A stretch of 64,000 bases of DNA from OLB4 sp002050165. GTDB taxonomy: Bacteria; Bacteroidota; Ignavibacteria; Tepidaquicellales; Tepidaquicellaceae. The DNA is taken from the NCBI GenBank assembly GCA_030263475.1, contig SZPC01000001.1:62001-126000 (forward strand), given 5' to 3'. This document shows positions 1-8,836 of the stretch, piece after piece. Each line of letters opens with the position of its first letter. The stretch's first letter is position 1. The translations under genes were made by a program, and so were the position numbers. The notes below the pieces were generated by a model that saw only the letters and a program-made list of their open reading frames with translations, was not told where the DNA came from and searched no databases.

Positions 1-297
1 GTACACGGTTGTAAAGTTCACGACAGAATTTTAATTGGAATGAGTGCGGTATTGCTTGATAGGTGCATCGTAAATTCAGATTCACTGATTGCTGCAGGGA
101 CAGTTGTCAGGGAAGGTTATGAAGTTCCATCAGGAGTTTTGGTTGCAGGTGTTCCTGGTAAAATCATCCGGGATCTTACAGATGATGAAATTGCAAAAAT
201 AAAACAAAGTGCGGAAAACTACCTTTACTATGTTTCAGAATATAAAAAAAATGGTTACAACGGAATAAAAATTAATTCTGCTAAAGCGTTTTCTTAG
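1..297 (+). CDS. Gamma carbonic anhydrase-like hexapeptide-repeat protein (5' end missing)
   Basis: The reading frame is open from the first base, so the start lies before the window; only the last 98 residues are present. The visible part begins VHGCKVHDRILIGM, the left-handed beta-helix pattern of the YrdA/CaiE/PaaY gamma-carbonic-anhydrase family, where a zinc-ligand His sits in VHG. It continues with AAGTVVREG and PSGVLVAGVPGKIIRDL, the end of the helix, and then the usual C-terminal alpha-helix. Such proteins form trimers with metal sites between subunits. Whether this one hydrates CO2 or acts on another substrate cannot be told from the fragment. An internal ATG at 40 is not the start, because the conserved family sequence continues upstream of it. 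Confidence 0.85.
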   Translation, partial: VHGCKVHDRILIGMSAVLLDRCIVNSDSLIAAGTVVREGYEVPSGVLVAGVPGKIIRDLTDDEIAKIKQSAENYLYYVSEYKKNGYNGIKINSAKAFS

Positions 298-458
298 TTG
301 CTAAATAAAATCTGTATAAATATTTTTGCAAAGTCGTTCTTTCAAATTTAACATTCTACTCAGCGCACAGATGTTGTCTTTGCATTTGGAATTATTATTT
401 AATTTTTTTTGTCTGTGAGTTGGGTTTTAAATGCAAAGGCAGTAAAAACGGAGGATAA

Positions 459-662
459 ATGCCTAAAGGTAATGTCAAATGGTTCGATGCTAAGAAGGGT
501 TATGGGTTTATAGTAGGAGAGGATGGCAGCGATATTTTCGTTCATTTCTCTGCGATAATTTCAGACAAGTCTTTTAAGACTCTGGATGAAGGTGCAGAAG
601 TTGACTACGAAATAATATCAGATGATAAAGGAGATAAGGCAGTCAATGTTAAGTTAGTTTAA
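459..662 (+). CDS. Cold-shock domain protein (CspA family)
   Basis: The 67-residue protein is one cold-shock domain. It has RNP1 as KGYGFI and RNP2 as IFVHFSAI, plus the opening GNVKWFDAKKGYGF, so it should bind single-stranded RNA or DNA as an RNA chaperone in the cytoplasm. Length is normal for the family. An unusually good ribosome binding site for this window, GGAGG at 450-454, precedes the ATG. About 160 bases of non-coding DNA lie upstream (298-458), which leaves room for the long 5' leader seen in many cold-shock mRNAs, but no specific fold was recognised there. The gene is monocistronic, closed by a clear terminator at 681-714. Confidence 0.93.
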   Translation: MPKGNVKWFDAKKGYGFIVGEDGSDIFVHFSAIISDKSFKTLDEGAEVDYEIISDDKGDKAVNVKLV

Positions 663-680
663 CAGTACCAGAGCATCCGA

Positions 681-714
681 AACCCTAATTGATTTTTTCA
701 ATTAGGGTTTTTTT
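681..714 (+). terminator. Intrinsic terminator of the cold-shock gene
   Basis: A perfect 12-bp stem (681-692 pairing with 698-709) with a five-T loop is followed by a run of five T. It starts 18 bases after the stop codon of the cold-shock gene. The next gene begins only 12 bases further on, so that gene needs its own promoter or read-through. Confidence 0.85.
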
Positions 715-725
715 AATATATTTGT

Positions 726-1139
726 GTGAACAATAAATCATTGCACTTGGATATTATTGCAATAAAAGAATTTTTCGGTGAAGAACCTGTTACTGAAAGT
801 GGATCTTCGTCTTTCAATATTAAAGCCGATAACAACAAAATTAAAATTCACCTAGAAATATTCCCGGATAATCAAACAGGAAATTATCTCATTTCCGTTT
901 ATACTAACAATTGTCATCTTCAACTGCACGACTGTACCAGGGTTATACAAAGCGATATGCTTGAAGAACTCTTATTTATATCTGAAGATGACAATAAACT
1001 GTCAGGCCTCATAATTTCAAAAAACGGCGATTGTGCAATGTATTCTGATGTGTTGAAAAAGGATATTAATTCCGACCTGGCAGAGCTTAGTTCAGAGAAG
1101 TTGCTCGCAGCTGTAGCCCTTTCAATTGCCGATATATAA
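726..1139 (+). CDS. Hypothetical protein upstream of ybeY
   Basis: A 137-residue protein of no recognised family. It has no signal peptide or membrane segment and looks like a small soluble alpha/beta protein. The GTG at 726 is the first possible start after the cold-shock terminator; no convincing ribosome binding site is seen. Its last 14 bases overlap the proposed TTG start of ybeY, which points to translational coupling and supports this being a real gene and not a chance frame. A reverse-strand frame across the same stretch was discounted. Function unknown; confidence is for existence only. Confidence 0.6.
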   Translation: MNNKSLHLDIIAIKEFFGEEPVTESGSSSFNIKADNNKIKIHLEIFPDNQTGNYLISVYTNNCHLQLHDCTRVIQSDMLEELLFISEDDNKLSGLIISKNGDCAMYSDVLKKDINSDLAELSSEKLLAAVALSIADI

Positions 1140-1590
1140 TCTTTCGGAATTATTTTTGACAAAAGTAAATTTCATATTTGAACACCTGCCCGATAACCGG
1201 CTATCCAAAAAAGAATTTAAGGGAAAAGTTAAGATGGCACTTCGTATAATTGAAGAATCTGAAAATATGAATCTCGAATCAGTAAACCTCCGGATTACAG
1301 ATGACGAAAGTGTGAGGGAGTTTAACAAAAGTTATTTGAATCATGATTATTATACAGACGTGATAACTTTCGATTATAATGACGGTACAGCCGATGTAAT
1401 GATTTCTTCAGTCACGGTCCTAAAGAATGCTGAAAATTATTCCGTTAGTTTTTCAAACGAGCTTCTGAGGGTTGTTATTCATTCATTCCTGCATCTTGCA
1501 GGTTATGATGATATCTCTCTGGCTAAACAAAAAATAATGAAATTAAAAGAAGATCACTATTTGAAAGTGGTTGAAACTATTACATTTTAA
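1126..1590 (+). CDS. ybeY: YbeY endoribonuclease (16S rRNA 3' maturation, ribosome quality control)
   Basis: The 154-residue protein has the YbeY core: an HDYYTDVITFDY segment and the metal-binding stretch HSFLHLAGYDD. Two of the three zinc-ligand histidines of the usual H-x3-H-x5-H motif are present (H119 and H123), while the third position is Asp129. My recollection is that other Bacteroidota YbeY proteins also vary here, so I do not read it as loss of function. YbeY is a single-strand-specific endonuclease needed for 16S rRNA 3'-end processing. The TTG start at 1126 gives the expected N-terminal length and overlaps the upstream gene by 14 bases. topA follows 33 bases downstream. Confidence 0.88.
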   Translation: MPIYNLSELFLTKVNFIFEHLPDNRLSKKEFKGKVKMALRIIEESENMNLESVNLRITDDESVREFNKSYLNHDYYTDVITFDYNDGTADVMISSVTVLKNAENYSVSFSNELLRVVIHSFLHLAGYDDISLAKQKIMKLKEDHYLKVVETITF

Positions 1591-1623
1591 TATACGTTAG
1601 GCAAAATAAAATCATTCGAACAA

Positions 1624-3951
1624 ATGCAAAAATCATTAGTAATTGTTGAATCACCATCAAAGGCAAAAACAATCAACAAATATCTGGGTAAAGATTTCGT
1701 TGTTGAAGCTACCGTCGGACACATCAAAAATCTTCCTAAAAGTAAAATCAGTGTTGACATAGAAAACGGTTATAAACCTGATTATGAAATTATTTCTGGT
1801 AAAGAAAAAGTATTGAAATCAATCAAGACTCTTGCGAAAAATTCAGACCGTATTTACATAGCTACTGACCCTGACCGTGAAGGTGAAGCCATAGCGTCTG
1901 ATATTGCAGAGGAGATTAAATCAGTGAACAAGCCAATTCTAAGAGTTTTGTTTAACGAAATAACCAAAACGGGAATTCAGCAGGCGATGGAAAATCCGCT
2001 TACCATAAATGAAGAGTTAGTGAAATCTCAAACTGCCCGTAGAGTCATGGATCGCATACTCGGATATAAGGTTAGTCCGTTTCTTTGGAAAACTTTCTTT
2101 TTCGGACTTTCAGCAGGGAGGGTTCAATCGGTTGCTTTAAGAATTATATGCGAAAGAGAGCTTGAGATAAAAAACTTTATCCCAAAAGAATACTGGACAA
2201 TCGAGGGAAGTTTTGCAAAACCTTCAGGTGGTGGAAGCCCGTTCGTTGCGAAGCTTTTTAAGATTAACAATGTTACTCTTAAATTCAACGGAGAGAAACC
2301 ATGTATCGAAAATATAGATCAGGCGCATAAAATTGTTGAGGAATTAAAAGGCGATAAATTTAAAATCACTGATATAAGTCTGAAGGAGGTAAAACGTAAC
2401 GCGCCATTACCGTTCACGACAAGTGTAATGCAACAGGCGGCATCAACTCGATTAGGCTACAATCCAAAGAAGACAATGATGCTCGCTCAAAAGCTCTATG
2501 AAGGTGTTGAAATTAAAAAAGGCGAAGGTAATGTCGGATTGATAACTTATATGCGAACTGATTCAACAAGGGTAAGTCCGGTTGCATTAAAAAATGTTCA
2601 CAAGTATATTGAAGAGCACTACGGAAAAGAGTACGTGGGAAAATCAACAGTAAAGCCAGAAAAGAAATCTGCCAGAAAAGTTCAGGATGCTCACGAAGCT
2701 ATAAGACCAACAGATGTGAATATTCATCCAGATTCTATAAAGTTAGACAGAGGATTAAAGGAATTGTATTCAATGATATGGCAACGTTTTGTTGCCTCGC
2801 AAATGTCTCCAGCGGTTTTTGATCAAAAGACTGTAGTCATAAAAAATGTCAGTGCAAGGGGAAACCCCAATTCTTACTTATTTAAATCAGTCGGCAGGAT
2901 TACAAAATTCAGTGGATATATGAAAGTCTATGAAGTAATCCAGGATGAAGGTGAAGTAAAAACAGAAGAAGAGTTTTCAAAAATTCCTGATAATTTAAGT
3001 GTTGACGATTATCTAAAATCGATTTCACTTCTAAAGCAACAGCATTCTACAATCCCGCCACCAAGATTTACAGAAAGTTCATTGATTAAGCAACTCGATA
3101 CTCTTGGAGTTGGCAGGCCGAGTACATTCGCTCTGATCGTATCAACCGTTATTGACAGAAAATATGTAGAGCTTAGCGAGCGCCGTTTATATGCAACTGA
3201 ATTAGGTTTAAAAGTTAATGAAATTCTCATCAAACATTTTCCGGATATTATTGATGTAAGTTTTACAGCAAAGATGGAGGATGAACTTGACACGATTGCA
3301 AATGGTGCTGCGACTTATAAAGAAGTACTTGATGATTTTTACGTTCCATTCAGCAAAGACCTCACAGAAGCTGATTCACGCGCGCTTGAAATTAAAAAAT
3401 CATTATCGGAAAAAACAGAGATACCATGCCCGGAATGTGGCAATGAAACCGGCGCAGTGATGGTGAAAAAATGGGGACGAAACGGTCAATTCCTCGCATG
3501 TGAAAAATACCCTAAGTGTAAAGCATCAATGCCGCTTCTGGAGGAACATGAAGAAAATCAAAAACTGGCCGAAGGAGTAACTTGTGATTTGTGCGGGGCT
3601 CCTATGGCAGTTAAAGTTGGGAAATTTGGAAAATTCTACGGATGTACAAATTATCCAAAGTGCAATGGAATAAAGCCGATCACGCTCGGGATAAAGTGTC
3701 CGAAATGTGAAACCGGTGACCTGCTTGAGAGGCGTGGCGGAAAGTTAAAGAGGTTGTTTTATGGTTGTTCAAGATATCCAGACTGCGATTTCATATCAAA
3801 TTATTTGCCGGTAAGACAAGTATGCGATAACTGTAACAACAACTACCTCGTAAAGAAATTTACGAAGAAAGACGGCGACTTTCTCGAGTGTCCGGTTTGC
3901 AAGAGCAAGACTTTATTGAAGTCTGAAATCAAAGAGGAAATGGAAGTTTAA
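1624..3951 (+). CDS. topA: DNA topoisomerase I (type IA)
   Basis: The 775-residue enzyme relaxes negative supercoils by single-strand passage. A Toprim domain occupies about residues 1-120 (SLVIVESPSKAKTINKYLG, then DPDREGEAI). The catalytic tyrosine is Y309 in GLITYMRTDSTR. The C-terminus has four zinc-ribbon-like modules starting near residues 602, 655, 697 and 740, each with paired CxxC motifs such as CPECG, CDLCG, CPKC and CDNC. Length and order match the bacterial TopA family. It is probably cotranscribed with ybeY; the tldD-like gene starts 12 bases after its stop. Confidence 0.97.
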   Translation: MQKSLVIVESPSKAKTINKYLGKDFVVEATVGHIKNLPKSKISVDIENGYKPDYEIISGKEKVLKSIKTLAKNSDRIYIATDPDREGEAIASDIAEEIKSVNKPILRVLFNEITKTGIQQAMENPLTINEELVKSQTARRVMDRILGYKVSPFLWKTFFFGLSAGRVQSVALRIICERELEIKNFIPKEYWTIEGSFAKPSGGGSPFVAKLFKINNVTLKFNGEKPCIENIDQAHKIVEELKGDKFKITDISLKEVKRNAPLPFTTSVMQQAASTRLGYNPKKTMMLAQKLYEGVEIKKGEGNVGLITYMRTDSTRVSPVALKNVHKYIEEHYGKEYVGKSTVKPEKKSARKVQDAHEAIRPTDVNIHPDSIKLDRGLKELYSMIWQRFVASQMSPAVFDQKTVVIKNVSARGNPNSYLFKSVGRITKFSGYMKVYEVIQDEGEVKTEEEFSKIPDNLSVDDYLKSISLLKQQHSTIPPPRFTESSLIKQLDTLGVGRPSTFALIVSTVIDRKYVELSERRLYATELGLKVNEILIKHFPDIIDVSFTAKMEDELDTIANGAATYKEVLDDFYVPFSKDLTEADSRALEIKKSLSEKTEIPCPECGNETGAVMVKKWGRNGQFLACEKYPKCKASMPLLEEHEENQKLAEGVTCDLCGAPMAVKVGKFGKFYGCTNYPKCNGIKPITLGIKCPKCETGDLLERRGGKLKRLFYGCSRYPDCDFISNYLPVRQVCDNCNNNYLVKKFTKKDGDFLECPVCKSKTLLKSEIKEEMEV

Positions 3952-3963
3952 AATAATAACAAA

Positions 3964-5571
3964 ATGAACAGAAGAGATTTCTTACGAACCGGAATAATAG
4001 GGTGTTGCGGCGCTGCACTTTCAAATTCGGTTGCAGATTCCGTTTTTGCAGGGAGACTTTCCAATGAAAAGGAATATCAATCTTACCTTTCGGCTTTTTA
4101 TAGCCTGACTGATATTGACTTCAAACGACTCGCGGATATAGCCATTGAAACTGCAAAAAAAAGGAATGCCTCTTATTCCGATATTAGAATTTGCAAGTTT
4201 CGGAATCAGCGAATTAATACTCGGGAACAACGGGTTACCGGTATCAATGATGGTGAAGATTTTGGTTTCGGTGTGAGGGTTGTTAGTAAAGGTTCGTGGG
4301 GATTCGCTTCAAGTTATAAAATAAATGAACAGGAAATCATCAGAGCGGTCAATATTGCATGTGACCTGGCAGAAGCAAATGCAACATTGCAAATAAAAAC
4401 TGTTACACTTGCGCCGGTAAAAGCTCATGTTGACGAATGGAGTACTCCGGTTTTAATTAATCCGTTTGAAATATCAATTGATGATAAAATATCCAGACAA
4501 TTAAATAACAATAAAATCGCAAACGAGGCAGGTGCTGATTTTGTTGATTCATTTATGTGGTTTGTCAACGAATGGAAATATTTTGCATCGTCAGAAGGTT
4601 CATATATTAAACAAAACCTTTTCAGGATGTGGGCTGAGACTGAAGTAACTTTAATTGACAAATCTACAGGGGAGTTTGCATCAAGGAAAACACTAAGCCC
4701 TCCAATAGGCAGAGGTTATGAACAGGTTAACGAATATCCATGGGCTGAAGAAATCAACCGGTGTGTTGAAAACTCAAAGGTGAAACTTAAAGCACCTTCA
4801 GTAAAGCCAGGGAAAATGGATATCATTCTCGACCAGCAGAACCTTTGGCTCACAATTCACGAATCGTGCGGTCATCCATCAGAGTTAGACAGGGCGCTTG
4901 GTTTTGAAGCTAATTATGCGGGAACAAGTTTTTTAACTCCAGATAAGTTAAATAATCTTCAGTATGGATCTGAAATTGTAAACCTTGTTGCTGACCGAAC
5001 ACAAAAGCACGGACTTGCTACGAGAGGCTATGATGATGACGGTGTCAAAACCACTGAATGGCATATTGTTAAAAACGGGAAGTTTGTCAATTACCAGACT
5101 ACAAGGGAGCTTGCGTCGTATATCGGTCAGGAGAAATCATTCGGATGCGCGTATTGTGATAGTTGGTCAAGTTTTCCGATACAGAGAATGCCCAATGTAT
5201 CTCTGATGCCCGGTGAAGGTAAGCTCTCTCTTAACGATCTTGTCGCTGATACGGATGAAGCAATTCTTATAATCGGCGATGGTAGTTGGAGCATTGATCA
5301 GCAACGATACAACTTTCAGTTTACCGGACAGGATTTCTGGCATATTAAAAACGGTAAAATTGTCGGAATGTTGAAAGATGTCGCCTATCAGGGAAATACA
5401 GTTGATTTCTGGAATTCCTGTGACGCAATATGCGATGAATCTGAATATAAACTTGGCGGATCTTTCTTCTGTGGTAAAGGTGAACCGGGACAGGTATCTC
5501 CGGTCAGCCATGGTTCATCACCTGCACGGTTCCGGAAGGTTAATATATTGAACACAAAGGAGCAGATATAA
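3964..5571 (+). CDS. tldD: TldD-type metalloprotease with Tat signal peptide
   Basis: A 535-residue TldD/PmbA-family protein. The family's zinc site HExxxH is present as HESCGH at residues 299-304, so this is the catalytic TldD-type subunit. In E. coli TldD/TldE is a heterodimeric protease that trims microcin B17 precursor and degrades the antitoxin CcdA. The N-terminus is unusual for E. coli TldD: MNRRDFLRTGIIGCCGAAL is a twin-arginine signal with a hydrophobic core, predicting export or membrane attachment. The gene overlaps the next one by one base (TAATG), so the two are translationally coupled and probably form a pair. Confidence 0.9.
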   Translation: MNRRDFLRTGIIGCCGAALSNSVADSVFAGRLSNEKEYQSYLSAFYSLTDIDFKRLADIAIETAKKRNASYSDIRICKFRNQRINTREQRVTGINDGEDFGFGVRVVSKGSWGFASSYKINEQEIIRAVNIACDLAEANATLQIKTVTLAPVKAHVDEWSTPVLINPFEISIDDKISRQLNNNKIANEAGADFVDSFMWFVNEWKYFASSEGSYIKQNLFRMWAETEVTLIDKSTGEFASRKTLSPPIGRGYEQVNEYPWAEEINRCVENSKVKLKAPSVKPGKMDIILDQQNLWLTIHESCGHPSELDRALGFEANYAGTSFLTPDKLNNLQYGSEIVNLVADRTQKHGLATRGYDDDGVKTTEWHIVKNGKFVNYQTTRELASYIGQEKSFGCAYCDSWSSFPIQRMPNVSLMPGEGKLSLNDLVADTDEAILIIGDGSWSIDQQRYNFQFTGQDFWHIKNGKIVGMLKDVAYQGNTVDFWNSCDAICDESEYKLGGSFFCGKGEPGQVSPVSHGSSPARFRKVNILNTKEQI

Positions 5572-6905
5572 TGATAGAAAAAGATTTGAAGGAGCTTGCA
5601 GAAAAGATCATATCACGCTCGAATGCGGAAGATATTGTTCTCAATATCAGCGAAACAAAATCGTATAACATTCGTTTTGCAGGAAATAACATTACAACCT
5701 GCGGAGCTATTAACCGATTGAACATATCCATCCGGTCAATATTCGGGAAGCGATCCGGTAGCGCAAATATTAATTCTATAGATGACGGAACGATTGAGAA
5801 CGGGTTAAGGACATCGGAGAAACTTGCAAAGCTTGCCCCTGAAGATGAAGAATTCACGCCACCTGAGGAAGGTGGACAAGAATATCTTCATGTGAAGGAA
5901 TACTTTGAAGATACTGCAAAAATGGAATCGCGCGAAAGGATTGATCTAATCCGTCATGTTATTGAAGAATGTGTCCGAAGGGATCTCATCTCGGCGGGTT
6001 ATATAGAAACTTCAGACCGAGGCAGTGCGGTTGCAAACTCCCGTGGAGTATTTGTGTATCACCCTTCTTCTGAGATTGATTTCTCTGCAACAGTCAGGAC
6101 TAAAGATGGTACTGGTTCAAGTAAAATTCACAGAATTTATTCGGATAATTCTGAACTTGATTCTGTTGCTCTTTCAGAAGAGGTAATTGCAAAATCAGAA
6201 TTGTCAAGGAACCCGCAGGAGCTGAAACCCGGGAAATATACCGTTGTTCTTGAAGGTGCAGCTACATGTGATTTGTTAGCTAACTTACAATGGTATCTTA
6301 ACAGGCGTTCGGCAGATGAAGGTAGAAGTTACTTTTCGGACAAAGTTAACGGAAATAAAATAGGACAAAAAGTTGCTTCCGATGTTGTCAATATTTATTC
6401 CAATCCTGCTGATAACATTGCACCATCATCGCCATTTAATTATGACGGGACTCCGGTAAACAAAATAAATTGGATTGAAAACGGCATTTTAAAAAATATG
6501 CCAACCGACAGATTCTGGGCTTTCAAAACGAAATCCGATTCGATCCCGTATCCAACAAACTTTATATTTGAGGGAAATAATGACAGAACTTTAAACGATT
6601 TGATTGCCTCTACGGATTATGGGGTTCTCGTTACCAGGTTCTGGTACATCAGGGGAGTTGATCCAAAACAGATTTTGTTGACCGGATTGACACGCGATGG
6701 AGTATTTCTGATTGAGGACGGAAAGATCACAAAGCCTTTAAAAAACTTCCGGTTCAACGAATCCCCGATGAACGTACTGAATAACATTATGGATATGTCA
6801 GCGAATAAAAGATCAGTAGGGAGTGAAACTGGCAGAAGCAAAATTGTAGTTCCTGATATTAAAGTTAAAGATTTCAACTTTTCGTCTATATCCGATGCAA
6901 TCTGA
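5571..6905 (+). CDS. TldE/PmbA-type partner subunit
   Basis: A 444-residue TldD/PmbA-family protein without the HExxxH zinc motif, as expected for the non-catalytic TldE/PmbA partner. It has the family's C-terminal pattern (PTNFIFEGN, then GVLVTRFWYIRGVDP). The ATG overlaps the stop of the tldD-like gene by one base. Unlike that gene it shows no signal peptide. If the two form a heterodimer, this subunit must ride out with the Tat-exported partner, or the two act in different compartments. Its stop overlaps the xer start by one base. Confidence 0.9.
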   Translation: MIEKDLKELAEKIISRSNAEDIVLNISETKSYNIRFAGNNITTCGAINRLNISIRSIFGKRSGSANINSIDDGTIENGLRTSEKLAKLAPEDEEFTPPEEGGQEYLHVKEYFEDTAKMESRERIDLIRHVIEECVRRDLISAGYIETSDRGSAVANSRGVFVYHPSSEIDFSATVRTKDGTGSSKIHRIYSDNSELDSVALSEEVIAKSELSRNPQELKPGKYTVVLEGAATCDLLANLQWYLNRRSADEGRSYFSDKVNGNKIGQKVASDVVNIYSNPADNIAPSSPFNYDGTPVNKINWIENGILKNMPTDRFWAFKTKSDSIPYPTNFIFEGNNDRTLNDLIASTDYGVLVTRFWYIRGVDPKQILLTGLTRDGVFLIEDGKITKPLKNFRFNESPMNVLNNIMDMSANKRSVGSETGRSKIVVPDIKVKDFNFSSISDAI

Positions 6906-7867
6906 TGAAATCATTCATTGAATATTGTAACGAGTTTTTACGTTATCTGAGCGATAATAAGTTTTATTCAGTGAATACTATTCTCTCTTACAAAAACGAT
7001 CTGATGCAATTAGGGAAGTTTCTGTTTGTAAATTTCAATCCAACCGAAAAATTTACGGATGAAAGTTTAAATTCATTTACGGTTGATCTTGGCAAAATTG
7101 ATCAACCAATTTTAAAATCCTTTATAGCGGAATTGTCCGATGAAACAAGTAAAATATTTCCGGATAAGGTCAATTCCCAATTTTCAAAAACTTCTATTCG
7201 CAGGAAGATTTCCGCACTGAAATCTTTCTTCAAGTATTTAAAGAGACGAAACTACACGTGTGCAAATCCTGCATCAAATCTGATATTTCCGAAAACTCCC
7301 GGAAAATTACCTGAATTTATTACCCAAAAAGAATTCGATGAGTTGCTCGGTTCACGGGACAGCCTCGATCTCGGATTACTTGATAGGGCGGTGATTGAAT
7401 TGTTTTATTCAACCGGGATCAGGTTATCAGAGCTCATTTCACTTCGACTCGAGGATGTAAATTTTTCAAAACGGACAATTAAAGTAACGGGTAAAGGAAG
7501 TAAACAACGGATTGTCCCTTTTGGTGAACATGCGGAAGTTGCGATTAAAAATTACATCGAGATTAGAAATATTTGCAATATTAACAATCATCGTGAACTT
7601 TTCATTTCTAATAAAGGTAAACCGCTTTACAAAGTACAGGTGCAAAGGTTAGTAAAGAAAACATTAATGCGGGTATCTGAGCTGAAGAAGAAATCACCAC
7701 ACGTAATCAGACATTCATTTGCTACACATTTGCTGGACAACGGAGCGGATATCAGAGCCGTGAAGGATTTGCTTGGACACGAAAATCTTTCAACTACTCA
7801 GGTTTATACTCATGTAACGCCCGAAAAACTAAAAGAGGTTTACAAACGGGCTCACCCAAAAGCATAA
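6905..7867 (+). CDS. Tyrosine recombinase of the XerC/XerD family
   Basis: The 320-residue protein has a SAM-like N-terminal core-binding domain (about residues 1-125) and a C-terminal catalytic domain. The catalytic residues are visible: R173 in GIRLSEL, a Lys in TGKGSKQR, H266 and R269 in HVIRH, H292 in LLGHENL, and the nucleophile Y301 in TQVYTHV. Size and motifs fit the chromosome-dimer-resolution recombinases. Which of XerC or XerD it is cannot be decided here, and no dif site was recognised. The ATG overlaps the tldE stop (TGATG). No integrase-associated or mobile genes are nearby, so a housekeeping role is more likely than a mobile-element one. Confidence 0.92.
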   Translation: MKSFIEYCNEFLRYLSDNKFYSVNTILSYKNDLMQLGKFLFVNFNPTEKFTDESLNSFTVDLGKIDQPILKSFIAELSDETSKIFPDKVNSQFSKTSIRRKISALKSFFKYLKRRNYTCANPASNLIFPKTPGKLPEFITQKEFDELLGSRDSLDLGLLDRAVIELFYSTGIRLSELISLRLEDVNFSKRTIKVTGKGSKQRIVPFGEHAEVAIKNYIEIRNICNINNHRELFISNKGKPLYKVQVQRLVKKTLMRVSELKKKSPHVIRHSFATHLLDNGADIRAVKDLLGHENLSTTQVYTHVTPEKLKEVYKRAHPKA

Positions 7868-7884
7868 TCTTTTAATTTTTTAAT

Positions 7885-8385
7885 ATGAATCGTTTTGCAA
7901 TCGAAATTAAGTGGGGAATAATTTATTCATGTGCAGTACTCGCGTGGATGTCCTTTGAAAAGGCAATTGGTTTACACGATGAAAAAATTGATAGACATGC
8001 AAATTTTACGCTCCTCTTTGCAATCCCTTCAATAGCGATATTTGTACTTGCCATTTTAGACAAAAAGCGAAATTATTACAGCGGTTATTTCAAATGGAAA
8101 GATGGATTTAAAAGCGGAATGATGGTAACAATGATTGTGGTAATATTAAGCCCGGTAATTCAATACATAATTCATACATTAATAACACCGGATTTTTTTA
8201 GAAATGTCATTGAATATTCGGTTAATCATGGCGGGATGAAGCGCGAAGAGGCTGAAGGTTACTTTAACCTGAAAAATTATATGATACAATCAGTGATTTC
8301 TGCACTTGTTATGGGTACTATTATTTCAGCGTTGGTTTCAGTTTTCCTTAGAAAGGAAAAGAGCAATTTTACTGGCTCTTATTGA
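7885..8385 (+). CDS. DUF4199-family membrane protein
   Basis: A 166-residue membrane protein resembling the DUF4199 family, which is common in Bacteroidota and has no known function. Four hydrophobic segments are visible, near residues 10-26, 42-58, 80-102 and 134-154, separated by short charged loops including YFKWKDGFKSG, the most recognisable stretch of this family. It follows the xer gene by 17 bases on the same strand and ends the 726-8385 gene run. Family assignment is by eye. Confidence 0.75.
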   Translation: MNRFAIEIKWGIIYSCAVLAWMSFEKAIGLHDEKIDRHANFTLLFAIPSIAIFVLAILDKKRNYYSGYFKWKDGFKSGMMVTMIVVILSPVIQYIIHTLITPDFFRNVIEYSVNHGGMKREEAEGYFNLKNYMIQSVISALVMGTIISALVSVFLRKEKSNFTGSY

Positions 8386-8749
8386 GTCAGATTAAATTCA
8401 GACTTTTGATTTATTTTCAGGTTTTTATTTCCGTTAGTGAATATTAATTTTTGTTTAGTTGTTCATGGTTGTAAGATGTACGATAAATTTTCCAGCTGTC
8501 TTCAGGCTTGTCTGCCTCCCGCAAGATTTCCCCGTTTTTCATATCAAAGCAATTTTGAAGAATGTGTTTTCATCACTACTCCCATATTATATTTGATCTT
8601 TTGAAATTGTTTAATATCTGATAGTATGCTTAAACTCTTACCTTAAAATTTAATTAAAGTATAGCTCATGGTTCACTATTGAAATTTAAGTGGTAGTATA
8701 ATAGAATTACAGATATTATGAATATTTGAATGATAAAATCATTTCAGTT
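8386..8749. other. Intergenic stretch with no supported gene
   Basis: About 450 bases separate the DUF4199 gene from the next start; the last part holds a candidate promoter. The rest is AT-rich apart from a more mixed patch at about 8465-8550. Read on the minus strand, that patch gives a stop-bounded frame of about 40 codons with protein-like composition, possibly a decayed gene remnant. It is too short to call. Confidence 0.5.
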
Positions 8750-8782
8750 TTTGTATTTTTTAGAAATAGTTTTTAACTTTTG
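8750..8782 (+). promoter_or_regulatory. Candidate Bacteroidota-type promoter (TTTG-N20-TAacTTTTG)
   Basis: TTTG at 8750-8753 is followed after 20 bases by TAACTTTTG at 8774-8782, which is the TAnnTTTG -7 box with one extra base. If used, transcription would start near 8790. The TTG codon at 8780 would then lie inside the promoter, so the start of the next gene should be the ATG at 8837. Confidence 0.35.
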
Positions 8783-8836
8783 CACGAAAGAAAATTAATA
8801 ATTCATGTGGAGAAAATTGTTAATTTATTTAGAAGT

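Noticed and set aside
300..458. Riboswitch or known cold-shock leader fold upstream of the csp gene
   Set aside because: The leader is long enough, but no known structure could be identified by eye.
6905..7867. Xer-type recombinase as a sign of a mobile element or integron
   Set aside because: It is coupled to tldE and flanked by housekeeping genes, with no attachment repeats, cargo or phage genes nearby.
8465..8600. Minus-strand frame of about 40 codons with protein-like composition in the 8.4-8.8 kb gap
   Set aside because: Bounded by stops on both sides, no ribosome binding site, no family recognised; at this length a chance frame or old remnant cannot be told apart.
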